A stretch of 64,000 bases of DNA from Yersinia kristensenii. GTDB taxonomy: Bacteria > Pseudomonadota > Gammaproteobacteria > Enterobacterales > Enterobacteriaceae. This document shows positions 8,504 through 18,104 of the stretch, one piece after another. The notes beneath the pieces were generated by a model. It had not been told where the DNA came from and did not search any database. It saw only the letters and a list, made by a program, of their open reading frames with translations. The position numbers and the translations under genes were made by a program. The first letter of the stretch is position 1. Each line of letters begins with the position of its first letter. The stretch lies in NCBI RefSeq assembly GCF_900460525.1, contig NZ_UHIY01000001.1:1922001-1986000 (forward strand), written 5' to 3'.

Positions 8504-9837
8504 TTTATAAATCCTCCTTTGCGTATAAACTCTTTAGCCATTTTTTCTCTTTTTACTTCCATGATATGAGTAAAGTTAAAAAAACGCTCAAGTGTTGAGG
8601 TATGCATGAAATTGGGGAGCTCTACTTCTCTCTCTGACACGGGGCGCACCAAATTCACGGTAGCCACAACGACCAATTCAGTTTGGTTTTTCCGAGTCTC
8701 AGCATTGCGGAAGAATGCGCCTAAAATAGGGATATCACCTATAAATGGGATTTTTTTCAGCGATTCCCGCTCTGAGTTGCTGATCAGACCCCCTAGAATA
8801 AAACTTTCGCCATCACCTAGTTCCAGGGTGGTTGCAGCCTTACGAGTCCTGAATGAAGGGTAAGCATTTCCTCCATCGATATTAAACACTTTATCGATAC
8901 TACTTACTTCTTCATCCAGCATGATGCGGATGCGTTTTTTCTCATTAACTTTGGCTCCGATATTGAGTTTTATGCCAAATTCTTTATAAGTAATCACAGT
9001 GCTATTTTGCGTGGTATTAACCATAGGGATCTCACCACCTACTAAAAATGAGGCACTTTCTCCTGATAATACTGATAGATTAGGTTCGGCTAAAACACGG
9101 GCTATGGAGTCATCATTAATGGCATGGACTAATGCGCTAATACCTCTTGCGCTGAAATTATTTAAACTGTTCAGTTTAACTAATTGAAATGAACCTGAAA
9201 AATCCCCTATAGTACTCCAATCTACTCCAATGTTTTCACTAAAGTCTTTGGTGACTTCTGCAATAGTCAATTTCACATTAACTTGGTTAGTACCCATAAG
9301 CTTTATTTTATTGATGATCCCATAATACTCTGGGGTATTAAGATATTGGCTATCAGTATCTATTGTTTTTTTACTGCCGATGGCTTCACCAATGATACTG
9401 ACAATAGTATCTTTTGCCTCTTCTGACTCCGCCATTCCTGTCAGGATATAGCTGGTGCCTATCTTGTTAATTTCAATGTCACTTTCAGGATATTCAATTT
9501 GTATTCTTTTATTCGCGGCGGTAATGGTATTATTCACTAACACGGCTGATTTTTTAATAGGCTGATTATTCTGATTGAATAGAATAAACTCTGCCGTCCC
9601 TTCCTGTTTGGCATAAACAATAATACTATTTTTACCCACTAACTCATAGTCAGCGATAGCTGCAGCAGAAACAAAAACAGTATCTATTTCCTCTTGTGTT
9701 TTAATAATGTAGGATTCCCCAGTAGATAAATAAACTGGTTTGGCATTCGCTCTATTTACTGCTATTTGACATGAAATAATAATGAATAGAAAAAACAGTA
9801 TATTCTGGTTTAAATACTTTGTTCTGGCTACTTTCAT
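8500..9837 (-). CDS. rcpA: RcpA/CpaC-type secretin
   Basis: 445 residues. A signal peptide (residues about 1-32) is followed by the pilus/BON-like N-terminal domain (YLSTGESYIIKTQEEIDTVF) and the secretin domain. The secretin part shows VLAEPNLSVLSGESASFLVG, the GGEIPMV segment and the terminal signature LGDGESFILGGLIS...FIGDIPILGAFFR. RcpA forms the outer-membrane pore through which the Flp pilus leaves. It overlaps rcpC by 4 bases. This is a confident family call. Confidence 0.96.
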   Translation of the reverse strand: MKVARTKYLNQNILFFLFIIISCQIAVNRANAKPVYLSTGESYIIKTQEEIDTVFVSAAAIADYELVGKNSIIVYAKQEGTAEFILFNQNNQPIKKSAVLVNNTITAANKRIQIEYPESDIEINKIGTSYILTGMAESEEAKDTIVSIIGEAIGSKKTIDTDSQYLNTPEYYGIINKIKLMGTNQVNVKLTIAEVTKDFSENIGVDWSTIGDFSGSFQLVKLNSLNNFSARGISALVHAINDDSIARVLAEPNLSVLSGESASFLVGGEIPMVNTTQNSTVITYKEFGIKLNIGAKVNEKKRIRIMLDEEVSSIDKVFNIDGGNAYPSFRTRKAATTLELGDGESFILGGLISNSERESLKKIPFIGDIPILGAFFRNAETRKNQTELVVVATVNLVRPVSEREVELPNFMHTSTLERFFNFTHIMEVKREKMAKEFIRKGGFIK

Positions 9838-10667
9838 CCTCTTAACTCTCTTATTGTACGCAACTCTGGCAATATATCATGTAAGTATTTTGATTTATGT
9901 TTTTCATCGTCAATGCTTGGTGTCAAAATAATGTCACCGGATGCTTCTGCCAGATAGATTAAATCAAGATCCTGCATGTTGATAATGACCTCTATATAAC
10001 CAGATAACGTCTCTTCAGTCTTTTGATTCTTACCGTTTATTTCTGATAATTCGCTTTCTGAGTACTTTTTTATTCTTACTATTTCCATTTTTTGGATGAG
10101 TTTACTGAGTGAGTAACTTTGTCTTTGTCTATCGTTCATACCTTTTTTATTAATAGTGGTTCCATTATCCATGCCCTTTCTCTTATCTGTCTCAAGGGTT
10201 CTCAATTGAAATGAAAGCCAATCCCCAATATTTAATGAATCTAGCAAATACTCATCTTGTTTTTTTAAATTAAATTTATAGATAACATTACCTTTTTTTA
10301 AAATAAGATGATTAAACTCATCACTGTTAGGTGAAATTAGCATGTTTTTAGTGAGGTAAGATCCAGAGAGAACATTTTCTTTCAATAAGTAGCTGTTAAT
10401 GTCGGTACTGTTCGATATATTACTTTCAACTAATTCACTTGATTCCTTAACCGAGAGTTTTTTTATGGCGTAATCTTGTCTTCTTAATATTGTTCCTGAG
10501 GGGAGGTCATGGGTTGATTGTGCCAATGCTATATTGACTTCTTTTTCACTGTCCAATTCGGATGAGTTATAAGGTTTTTTTTCATCATTATCGATATTAA
10601 TCAGAATGCCTATAATGCCAACTACGACAATTAAAAGCGAAAGTAATAAAATAAACTTACGATTCAT
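9834..10667 (-). CDS. rcpC: RcpC/CpaB-like pilus assembly protein
   Basis: 277 residues. A single N-terminal membrane helix (FILLLSLLIVVVGIIGILINI) is followed by a SAF-type domain (VNIALAQSTHDLPSGTILRRQDYAIKKL), the hallmark of CpaB/RcpC proteins. The C-terminal part is charged and ends in a conserved-looking EVIINMQDLDLIYLAEASG. Family members are periplasmic/envelope components that modify or stabilise the secretin complex. It lies between tadV and rcpA, the usual order. Confidence 0.88.
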   Translation of the reverse strand: MNRKFILLLSLLIVVVGIIGILINIDNDEKKPYNSSELDSEKEVNIALAQSTHDLPSGTILRRQDYAIKKLSVKESSELVESNISNSTDINSYLLKENVLSGSYLTKNMLISPNSDEFNHLILKKGNVIYKFNLKKQDEYLLDSLNIGDWLSFQLRTLETDKRKGMDNGTTINKKGMNDRQRQSYSLSKLIQKMEIVRIKKYSESELSEINGKNQKTEETLSGYIEVIINMQDLDLIYLAEASGDIILTPSIDDEKHKSKYLHDILPELRTIRELRG

Positions 10668-10706
10668 TATAATATCCTTTTTTTGTTTAAATATCTGTTT
10701 GCTATT

Positions 10707-11129
10707 TTAGATGACAAACGACAATAAAAATCCAGCAGAAATAGCCACAGCATAAGGAACTCCGCGCTGTTTAATATCCTCCCTATTGACGAACATACCT
10801 ATTATCATCACTACGCCGCCCATAATTGCAGTGTAGAGAATGAAGTTCAGCGACTGCGTTGTGGTTAGTGCAAATAACAACACAGTGATTAGCTTGACAT
10901 CACCTCCACCAATAAGATCGAAATAAAATATGATATAGCCAATTAGTAATGCACTGAGGGGAATAATAATATTAACCGCTTGATGAGTAGCCAAACCTAA
11001 GACCACTGTATTGATAGCGATAGTGATAATAAAATTATTGCTAATAGTTCGATGACGGATATCGCTATAGCAGACGAACAGTAGTTGCAATATTAAAAAT
11101 GTATTTAATAATACGTTAAGGATATCCAA
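10707..11129 (-). CDS. tadV: TadV/CpaA prepilin peptidase
   Basis: 140 residues, an A24-type aspartic prepilin peptidase without a methylase domain. The two catalytic aspartates are visible in YSDIRHRTIS near residue 22 and in DLIGGGDVKL near residue 75. Four or five hydrophobic segments make up the rest. It cuts Flp prepilin and the TadE/TadF pseudopilins at the inner membrane. It is the second gene of the operon after flp, separated from it by 68 bases. Confidence 0.95.
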   Translation of the reverse strand: MDILNVLLNTFLILQLLFVCYSDIRHRTISNNFIITIAINTVVLGLATHQAVNIIIPLSALLIGYIIFYFDLIGGGDVKLITVLLFALTTTQSLNFILYTAIMGGVVMIIGMFVNREDIKQRGVPYAVAISAGFLLSFVI

Positions 11130-11197
11130 TATACTACCCTGATATATGAGTAAGCACGATAGTATCAGGCTACCGTGCTTATGAGGTAAATTTATAT

Positions 11198-11392
11198 TTA
11201 TTTAACGAGTGCTTTTATATCTGTCATCGCTGTTTCTACTATAGTCTTCAAATCAGTTTTCACTAAGGACAGTAATAAAGCTGCAACTGCAATGATCATA
11301 ACGTATTCAATGACTGTGCCACGTTTATCTTTCATAAATTCTTGTGCATTAACTTGTGCAGCGACGTAGCCTTTAGTGATTAAGTTCATCAT
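11198..11392 (-). CDS. flp: Flp-type major pilin
   Basis: 64 residues, the right size for a Flp prepilin. A 24-residue leader rich in polar residues ends in KDKRG, followed by TVIEYVMIIAVAALLLSLV, the Flp-type Glu-Tyr and hydrophobic stem. The short mature pilin ends in TDIKALVK. It is the structural subunit of the Tad pilus, first gene of the operon. The spacing between glycine and the Glu-Tyr pair is three residues, one less than in the usual Flp motif. Two adjacent ATGs make the start uncertain by one residue. The 68-base gap to tadV may hold a partial terminator that lets pilin be made in excess, but none is clear by eye. Confidence 0.93.
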   Translation of the reverse strand: MMNLITKGYVAAQVNAQEFMKDKRGTVIEYVMIIAVAALLLSLVKTDLKTIVETAMTDIKALVK

Positions 11393-11594
11393 TATTTATT
11401 TTCCTTGTTAAAAGTGTTGGGATTATTCCCGATTTTAAATTAAGAACAGAGCAGGTATCTCGCTACTACTCGAATTGATATTTTTTATATTCGCCTCGTT
11501 CGTAGTGGTAGCTATTAAATACCTTTCTGGAGGGGGAATCCTTTTTGTTACCATTATTTTACCTTTTTAAATCATATTGGTTTTAGTGTGAGGA
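11393..11594. promoter_or_regulatory. Intergenic region upstream of flp with an imperfect inverted repeat
   Basis: This 202-base, AT-rich gap separates the flp start (minus strand) from the end of the upstream regulator. It should carry the tad operon promoter. An imperfect inverted repeat, GCTACTACTCGAA at 11462-11474 and TTCGTAGTGGTAGC at 11499-11512, could be an operator or, read on the minus strand, a hairpin ending the regulator transcript. No confident -35/-10 pair was chosen. Confidence 0.45.
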
Positions 11595-12194
11595 TTAAGG
11601 ATTTGGTGTATCCCCATTGAATAAGATAATAATGATTAATACTGAGAGAAATGAGAGCCAACAGAAAGAGAAAAAAGCGAGTAAAGATATCAACTTTTTC
11701 CAGCCGTTACTTTGCAAAAAGCTTTGTTTGTTGTTTGCTAGCGGAACTCGTGGCGTGACACTCTCTGCTGGTAGAGAAGATGTAGTTATTTGGGGTAGTT
11801 CAGGGAGCGTTGTTATCTGCTGAATATCGTCATTATTTTGCTGTTCATCAGAATCGTTGCTAACGGTCACTTGGCTTACCGAGCCAGTATAACGGACGCC
11901 TTTTCGGGGAATAGTATGAATAAGAGATTCCTTCAGCCCTACCTGAAGAAATGCCTTACGCAACATATAAAGTTGCCCATAATAACTGCTTTCACTAACA
12001 GCCCCGCGCTGTTCTTTCCATACTTGATTAATAATCTTTTCTTTTTCAGTGACGCCGTTAAGCAACAGTTGCAAGAATCTCAGATTATTTTCAGTTAACA
12101 TTACCACTGAACCACCAGGGCCATTTAAACAGCGTTGTGTGGGAGAAAATAGCACTGTTCCTTCTAATTTAAACACAATCTCATTTATCTCCAT
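11595..12194 (-). CDS. Membrane-anchored winged-helix (ToxR/CadC-type) regulator
   Basis: 199 residues. Residues about 10-105 form an OmpR/PhoB-type winged-helix DNA-binding domain: GSVVMLTENNLRFLQLLLNG, then the recognition-helix region SESSYYGQLYMLRKAFLQVG, then the wing IHTIPRKGVRYTG. A Ser/Thr/Gln/Asn-rich linker follows and then one hydrophobic helix near the C-terminus (LISLLAFFSFCWLSFLSVLI). Only about ten residues (NGDTPNP end) remain outside the membrane. ToxR-like regulators normally have a periplasmic sensing domain, which is missing here. Its place just upstream of flp and on the same strand suggests it controls the tad operon; this is inference. Confidence 0.82.
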   Translation of the reverse strand: MEINEIVFKLEGTVLFSPTQRCLNGPGGSVVMLTENNLRFLQLLLNGVTEKEKIINQVWKEQRGAVSESSYYGQLYMLRKAFLQVGLKESLIHTIPRKGVRYTGSVSQVTVSNDSDEQQNNDDIQQITTLPELPQITTSSLPAESVTPRVPLANNKQSFLQSNGWKKLISLLAFFSFCWLSFLSVLIIIILFNGDTPNP

Positions 12195-12713
12195 ATTGGC
12201 GGCTACCTATCCTGTGTAAGATGTATATTTATTTTTTGAGTGTTTTAAGGTCTTGGGTAACTCAGACTTACGCTAAGTGAGTATTTCTCTTTGATGTTGT
12301 GTGCATTGAAAGTGTAGTTACGCCATGTAATAGCTATTGTCAGAGTTATAAATCCGCTGTTTTCCTGTGTTTATTTTAATCCTCAAATTTCTTTAAATAG
12401 CTACGCGGCGTATTCTTGCACGATGCAATTGAGCTTAACAAGCAGGTATTTAGCCTGAATATGTGATTTGCTATTATTACTTATCATCATTTCTTATTTG
12501 TTTATTATTTAATCTTTGTCATATGATTATACTATTCTTCTGTTTTTTTGATTATATTCATGTTTTTTAATTTTAATATATTAAATATAATATTTTTCCG
12601 CCATCCAGGGAGAGGGAGTCGATAAAAAATGAAGCAGTGATAAGTTGAGTTGGAGTTAGAGTAAACTATATTACTCTTAGTTATGTCACCGCCTGAGGTA
12701 AAGTGAGGCCCTT
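12195..12713. other. 519-base AT-rich intergenic region between the regulator and alkB
   Basis: No gene is supported here. It is strongly AT-rich between about 12470 and 12600. A small palindrome, AGAGTAA-6-TTACTCT at 12658-12677, lies about 37 bases before alkB, and a shorter one (TTGCA-3-TGCAA) lies at 12416-12428. The region must hold divergent promoters for the regulator and alkB, but none is sharp enough to mark. Confidence 0.5.
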
Positions 12714-13379
12714 ATGACCATGGATCTGTTTTCTCAATTACCCAATGAGCCTTGGGTTGAAGAATTAGCCCCAGGCGCTCTGGTTTTGCATCATTTTGTA
12801 TCAGAACAGGCCCCGTCATTGTTAGCCGAAGTAACCGCCATTACCACCGTCGCCCCCTTGCGGCATTTGATTACCCCAGGTGGTTACCGGATGTCGGTTG
12901 CTATGAGTAATTGCGGTTCAGTGGGGTGGGTCAGTGATGCGAGAGGTTATCGCTACAGCCCGATTGATCCGTTAACAGAAATGCGCTGGCCCGCGATGCC
13001 CGAAAGTTTTATGGCACTGGCGATTTCTGCTGCGCGGCAAGCCGGTTTCCTGCATTTTCAACCCAATGCCTGTTTGATTAACCGCTATGAGGTAGGAGCC
13101 AAGTTATCTTTGCATCAAGATAAAGATGAGCTGGATTTACGCCAGCCGATTGTCTCAGTATCGTTGGGGCTACCTGCCGTATTCCAATTTGGTGGGGCAT
13201 CCCGTGAGGCTAAATGCCAGAAAGTCTTATTGAGCGAAGGTGATGTGGTGGTGTGGGGCGGGCCATCTCGTTTGAATTATCACGGTGTATTGCCAGTTAA
13301 AGCTGGGTTTTCTCCCAGTGCAGGGGCATATCGGATTAATTTGACCTTCCGGTGTACTGGGCGCTCTGAGAAGTTATGA
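12714..13379 (+). CDS. alkB: AlkB, DNA/RNA alkylation-damage dioxygenase
   Basis: 221 residues, an Fe(II)/2-oxoglutarate dioxygenase that removes 1-methyladenine and 3-methylcytosine lesions by oxidative demethylation. Visible AlkB features are PGGYRMSVAMSNCG, the YSPIDP segment, the metal ligands H and D in LHQDKDE, the distal His in LNYHGVLP, and the 2-oxoglutarate arginine in the final RINLTFR. Length is close to E. coli AlkB (216). The start at 12714 has a GTGAGG-like ribosome site five bases ahead; a second in-frame ATG two codons on is also possible. It stands alone and is not in an ada operon here. Confidence 0.96.
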   Translation: MTMDLFSQLPNEPWVEELAPGALVLHHFVSEQAPSLLAEVTAITTVAPLRHLITPGGYRMSVAMSNCGSVGWVSDARGYRYSPIDPLTEMRWPAMPESFMALAISAARQAGFLHFQPNACLINRYEVGAKLSLHQDKDELDLRQPIVSVSLGLPAVFQFGGASREAKCQKVLLSEGDVVVWGGPSRLNYHGVLPVKAGFSPSAGAYRINLTFRCTGRSEKL

Positions 13380-13395
13380 GGTATCAATAAGAAAA

Positions 13396-13424
13396 CCCTC
13401 AGTCCCGCAAGACAGAACTGAGGG
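13396..13424. terminator. Terminator between alkB and cusA
   Basis: CCCTCAGT/ACTGAGGG forms an 8-bp stem in the gap between the convergent alkB and cus operons. Read on the minus strand the hairpin is followed directly by TTTTC, so it fits a Rho-independent end of the cus operon. On the plus strand there is no T-run. Confidence 0.75.
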
Positions 13425-13446
13425 CGATGATGATACTTGTTAAGGT

Positions 13447-16400
13447 TTACTGCTGTTTGCTCTCTTTTTTATGTAGCAGCATATACACCGCCGGAATAAC
13501 TAGCATCGAAAGTAATGGTGCACTCACCATCCCACCGATCATCGGGGCGGCAATTCGCTGCATAACTTCCGAACCGGTGCCACCTCCCCACATAATGGGC
13601 AGCAAACCGGCCATAATGGTCGCAACCGTCATCGCCTTTGGCCGTACTCGCAATACTGCACCTTCGTGAATGGCCGCACTCATCTCACTGGCCGTCATGG
13701 CAATACCGGGTCGCTGATGTTTTTTCACCGCCTGATTCAGATACAACACCATGATCACACCGAACTCGGCAGCCACTCCCGCCAGCGCGATAAAGCCCAC
13801 GGCGGCGGCAACGGAAAAGTTATAGCCCAATCCATAAAGCAACCAGACCCCACCTATCAACGCGAAAGGCAGTGTCGCCATTATCAAAGCAGCATCCCGG
13901 ACACTACTGAAAGTGACATACAGCAGCACGAAAATGATCATGAGAGTGACTGGCAGAACAATTTTCAGTTTCGCGGTTGCCCGCTCCAGATATTCAAATT
14001 GCCCCGACCAACTGAGAGAGACCCCCTCCGGCAGTTTGACTTGCTCAGCGACGGCCTGTTGCATATCCGTGACCGCTGATTTCAAATCTCGCCCACGTAA
14101 ATCGACATAAACCCAGTCGGATAAGCGCGCATTTTCACTTTTCAGCATCGGCGGGCCTTCTGTCACTTTGATATCCGCCAGTTCGGATAATGCCACTTGC
14201 CCACCGCTGGCAGTGACGACCGGTAAATCACGCAATTTTTGCAGCGAATCGCGGATCTCCCGTGGATAACGCAGATTGATTGGATAGCGTTCACGGCCTT
14301 CAATAGTTTCGCCAATGTTTTGCCCGCCGATCACGGTTTCTACCAGCGATTGCAGTTCTTTGACTGAAACACCATAGCGGGCTGCCCGCTTGCGGTCGAT
14401 ATCGATATCCACATAGCGGCCACCGGCCAGCCGTTCGGACAACGCCGAGGTTACGCCCGGCACTTTGCGCACTACCTGCTCAATTTTCTGTGCAACTTGC
14501 TCAATTTGCTGCACATTTTTGCCATTTACTTTGATCCCCACCGGGCTTTTGATCCCGGTAGACAGCATGTCCAGCCGATTGCGGATCGGCGGTACCCACA
14601 GATTAGCAATACCGGGGACCTTAACAGTGGCATCCAGTTCCTCGATCAATTTGTCCATGGTCATGCCGGGTCGCCATTGATCTTTGGGTTTAAAGCGAAT
14701 GGTGGTTTCGATCATGGTAAGTGGCGCGGGATCGGTGGCTGTTTCTGCACGCCCAGCTTTACCAAAGACGGTATCCACTTCTGGCACCGTTTTGATCAGG
14801 CGATCCGTTTGTTGCAGTAAATGGCTGGCTTCGCGCACCGAAATCCCCGGCAGGGTCGAAGGCATATACAGTAAATCGCCCTCATCCAACGCGGGCATAA
14901 ACTCGCTGCCTAAGCGGCTTAGCGGATATAACGTTGCCAGCAATAGCATACCCGCAATGGCCAATGTGGTTTTTGGTCGTGCCAGCACGGCAGTTAACAC
15001 TGGGTGATAAAGCGCAATTAGCCAGCGGTTAATCGGGTTGGCATTTTCGTCAGGAATTTTCCCGCGAATAAAATAGCCCATTAATACCGGCACTAAAGTG
15101 ATGGCTAAGCCAGCAGAAACCGCCATGGCATAGGTTTTGGTAAAGGCCAGTGGGGAAAACATCCGCCCCTCTTGCGCTTGTAAGGTAAATACTGGAATAA
15201 ATGACAAAGTGATAATCAATAAGCTGCAAAATAGCGCTGGGCCGACTTCAATGGCCGCTTGTTCTGAAATACGCCAGTAATCCTGACTGACCGGCGTTTG
15301 GCCGGGGTGATCCCGCCGCCATTGTTCCAATACTTTGTGCATATTTTCGATCATGACGATCGCCGCATCCACCATGGCACCAATGGCGATGGCGATGCCG
15401 CCCAATGACATGATATTGGCATTAACCCCTTGATAGTGCATAACAATAAATGCACCGAGGATCCCCAGCGGCAGGGTGATAATAGCCACCAGTGCCGAGC
15501 GGAAGTGGAATAGAAACAGCGAGCAGATAACCGCGACCACTAGAAACTCTTCCAGCAACTTAAATGACAAGCTGTCGATGGCCTGAGTAATCAGGTGCGA
15601 GCGGTCATAAACCGGCACAATTTCTACTCCAGCGGGCAAACTGCGCTGAATCTGTTGGAGCTTCTCTTTCACGCCATTGATGGTTTCCAGCGCATTTTTG
15701 CCGTAGCGCATCACGATGATGCCGCCAGCGACTTCGCCTTCGCCGTTCAGTTCAGCTACACCGCGCCGCATTTCTGGCCCAATGCGCACGGTGGCAACAT
15801 CGGACAGTAAAATCGGAATACCCTCACGGACGGTTATCACGATATTCCTGAAATCATCCAGCGTTTTCAGGTAACCGCTGGCGCGCACCATATATTCGGC
15901 GGCCCCCATTTCCAGCACTGAACCGCCGCCCTCCTGATTACTGTCGGCAATGGCGCTGGCAATTTGTTGATGAGAGAGATTCAGCGCCCGCATTCTTTCC
16001 GGGTCGAGAACCACTTGATATTGGCGCACCATGCCGCCGACACTGGCGACTTCCGAAACATTGGGCACGGTTTTCAGTTCAAACTTCAGTGTCCAATCCT
16101 GTAAAGCACGCAAATCGGCCAGACTGTGTTTGCCGGTTCTATCAATTAATGCATATTCATAAATCCAGCCGACGCCGGTGGCATCCGGCCCCAGTGCCGC
16201 TTTGGCCTCGGCTGGCAGGGTGGATTGCACCTGGCTGAGATACTCCAGCACTCTTGAGCGCGCCCAGTAGGGATCTGTGCCGTCATCAAATAATACATAA
16301 ACGTAAGCATCGCCAAACATAGAAAAGCCGCGCACAGTTTTAGCGCCGGGCACTGACAACATGGTGGTAGTCAGCGGGTAAGTGACTTGATCCTCTACTA

Positions 16401-16578
16401 CTTGCGGGGCTTTGCCGGGGTAACTGACGCGAATGATCACTTGTGTGTCCGACAGATCCGGTAGTGCGTCCAGCGGGGTTTGTTGCAGTGACCAAACTCC
16501 CCAGGCCGCCATCATCACCGCGCCTAGCAGCACCAACAGCCGGTTACGCAACGACCAACGGATAATGGCGGCAATCAT
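13447..16578 (-). CDS. cusA: CusA-type Cu(I)/Ag(I) RND efflux pump
   Basis: 1043 residues, a heavy-metal RND transporter of the inner membrane that exports Cu(I) and Ag(I) using protons. The three methionines of the periplasmic metal site in E. coli CusA have visible equivalents in [19 protein letters not shown] and [10 protein letters not shown], so specificity for monovalent metals rather than Zn/Co is likely. The RND proton-relay region includes [20 protein letters not shown]. Length matches CusA (1047). It overlaps cusB by 4 bases and is the last gene of the operon. Confidence 0.95.
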   Translation of the reverse strand: MIAAIIRWSLRNRLLVLLGAVMMAAWGVWSLQQTPLDALPDLSDTQVIIRVSYPGKAPQVVEDQVTYPLTTTMLSVPGAKTVRGFSMFGDAYVYVLFDDGTDPYWARSRVLEYLSQVQSTLPAEAKAALGPDATGVGWIYEYALIDRTGKHSLADLRALQDWTLKFELKTVPNVSEVASVGGMVRQYQVVLDPERMRALNLSHQQIASAIADSNQEGGGSVLEMGAAEYMVRASGYLKTLDDFRNIVITVREGIPILLSDVATVRIGPEMRRGVAELNGEGEVAGGIIVMRYGKNALETINGVKEKLQQIQRSLPAGVEIVPVYDRSHLITQAIDSLSFKLLEEFLVVAVICSLFLFHFRSALVAIITLPLGILGAFIVMHYQGVNANIMSLGGIAIAIGAMVDAAIVMIENMHKVLEQWRRDHPGQTPVSQDYWRISEQAAIEVGPALFCSLLIITLSFIPVFTLQAQEGRMFSPLAFTKTYAMAVSAGLAITLVPVLMGYFIRGKIPDENANPINRWLIALYHPVLTAVLARPKTTLAIAGMLLLATLYPLSRLGSEFMPALDEGDLLYMPSTLPGISVREASHLLQQTDRLIKTVPEVDTVFGKAGRAETATDPAPLTMIETTIRFKPKDQWRPGMTMDKLIEELDATVKVPGIANLWVPPIRNRLDMLSTGIKSPVGIKVNGKNVQQIEQVAQKIEQVVRKVPGVTSALSERLAGGRYVDIDIDRKRAARYGVSVKELQSLVETVIGGQNIGETIEGRERYPINLRYPREIRDSLQKLRDLPVVTASGGQVALSELADIKVTEGPPMLKSENARLSDWVYVDLRGRDLKSAVTDMQQAVAEQVKLPEGVSLSWSGQFEYLERATAKLKIVLPVTLMIIFVLLYVTFSSVRDAALIMATLPFALIGGVWLLYGLGYNFSVAAAVGFIALAGVAAEFGVIMVLYLNQAVKKHQRPGIAMTASEMSAAIHEGAVLRVRPKAMTVATIMAGLLPIMWGGGTGSEVMQRIAAPMIGGMVSAPLLSMLVIPAVYMLLHKKESKQQ

Positions 16579-18104
16579 AAGTGGCTCCCATGGATATCCG
16601 TGCTGTTATTAGCTTTTACCGGCTGGATGTGGCGGATCTGCGCGCCTTGTTCATTCAGCGTAAAGGTGAAATTGACTTCACTGCCGACGTGGATATCCGG
16701 TGATAACTTGCCCGGTGGCAGCAGGAAATCCATGGTCATCGCGCCCCATTTCAACGCGGCTATCGGGCCGTGAGATAAGGTGATTGTGGTGCCATTAATG
16801 GCGTTGACTTCCCCCTGTACTGAGTAAATATCGGCCGGTGCTTGCGCGGTGTTTTCCACTGCGGGCGCTTCGGTTTCTGGGGTATCAGCCATCTGCGGCA
16901 GGGCACTTTGCAAGCTAGCCTCTGAATCAATCAGGAATTGGCCGGACGTCACCACTTGCTGGCCATTACTCAGCCCAGATTTGATTTCTACCCAGCCGTC
17001 CTGAGTTTGCCCGGCACTGACTTCAACCGGCTTAAAGTGACCATTTCCTTCCGCTAGCAACACGGTGTTGCGGCTGCCCGTCAGCAATAAAGCTTCCTGT
17101 GGAATAGCCAGCACCGGCTCAAGCGCGGCAGTTTGTGCCGATTGCACATTGAGGTACATCCCCGGTTTGAGCTTTTGTTGCGGGTTTTCCACGGTGATGC
17201 GTGCTTTTAAGGTGCGGGTCGCGAGATCCATATTGGGCAATAACTCGCTGACTTTGCCGTGGAAGGTTTCACCCGGCCAACTGGCGGTGGTAGCGGCAAT
17301 TTCACTACCGATCGTGACTAAACTGGCTTGCGATTGTGGGTAATCGACCAAGATCCACACCTGATCGAGACTGGCTAATTCGAACAGTGATTGGGTCGCT
17401 GTCACTTGCGAACCGGCGCGGATATCCAGTTTATTAACATAGCCATTGGCCGGGGAGCGCAGAGTCACTCGGGTTTGCGGCTGACCACTTTTTTCGACAC
17501 TGCGAATCACCTCTTCCGGCATGAATTGCAGTTGTAACCGCTGGCGGGCGGCGGCGGTCAATGCGCTGTCACCCAATTGGCGAATAGCCAGATACTCTTG
17601 CTGAGCGGCACTCCAATCTGGCACCCATAACTGTGCCAATGGTTGATTTTTCGTGACCGGCTGCTGATTGGCGCGCACATATAATTGCTCGATGATGCCA
17701 TTTGCCCGCGCCGCAATGACTTGCACACTGCGTTCGTCAGTTGCCACGGTGCCGTAGCCGGTAAGGCGATAGTTAAGTGTGCGCATTTCTGCCGCCGCGG
17801 TGCGTACCCCCAGATTTTGCTGTTGGCGGGCGCTGATTGTCACGCCGCCATCTTCCACAGTTTCACCGGCATAGCGCGGCACCAGTTCCATATCCATAAA
17901 CGGCGATTTCCCCGGTTTATCAAAGCGTTGTCCGGGGGACATCGGGTCATACCAATAAAGCACTTTGCGGCCGCTTTCTGCTGTGACGTCAGAGTTTGCG
18001 CTGGCGGCTGGCGTAGAATCTGCTGTCGGTTTCCCGAGCAGATAACCGCCGAGGCCGCTGATGACGGCGACGGCCACTAAAGTCAGGCTAAATAGCTTTT
18101 TCAT
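16575..18104 (-). CDS. cusB: CusB-type adaptor with C-terminal CusF-like domain
   Basis: 509 residues, a periplasmic membrane-fusion protein linking CusA and CusC. It has an N-terminal membrane anchor, a heavy-metal-binding segment ([20 protein letters not shown]), the barrel-sandwich/alpha-hairpin body, and then an extra domain after about residue 425. That domain reads [20 protein letters not shown] followed by [10 protein letters not shown], which has the His, Trp and two Met pattern of the CusF copper chaperone. E. coli CusB (407 residues) lacks it. Metal capture and hand-over in one chain is a plausible inference. It overlaps both neighbours by 4 bases. Confidence 0.94.
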   Translation of the reverse strand: MKKLFSLTLVAVAVISGLGGYLLGKPTADSTPAASANSDVTAESGRKVLYWYDPMSPGQRFDKPGKSPFMDMELVPRYAGETVEDGGVTISARQQQNLGVRTAAAEMRTLNYRLTGYGTVATDERSVQVIAARANGIIEQLYVRANQQPVTKNQPLAQLWVPDWSAAQQEYLAIRQLGDSALTAAARQRLQLQFMPEEVIRSVEKSGQPQTRVTLRSPANGYVNKLDIRAGSQVTATQSLFELASLDQVWILVDYPQSQASLVTIGSEIAATTASWPGETFHGKVSELLPNMDLATRTLKARITVENPQQKLKPGMYLNVQSAQTAALEPVLAIPQEALLLTGSRNTVLLAEGNGHFKPVEVSAGQTQDGWVEIKSGLSNGQQVVTSGQFLIDSEASLQSALPQMADTPETEAPAVENTAQAPADIYSVQGEVNAINGTTITLSHGPIAALKWGAMTMDFLLPPGKLSPDIHVGSEVNFTFTLNEQGAQIRHIQPVKANNSTDIHGSHL

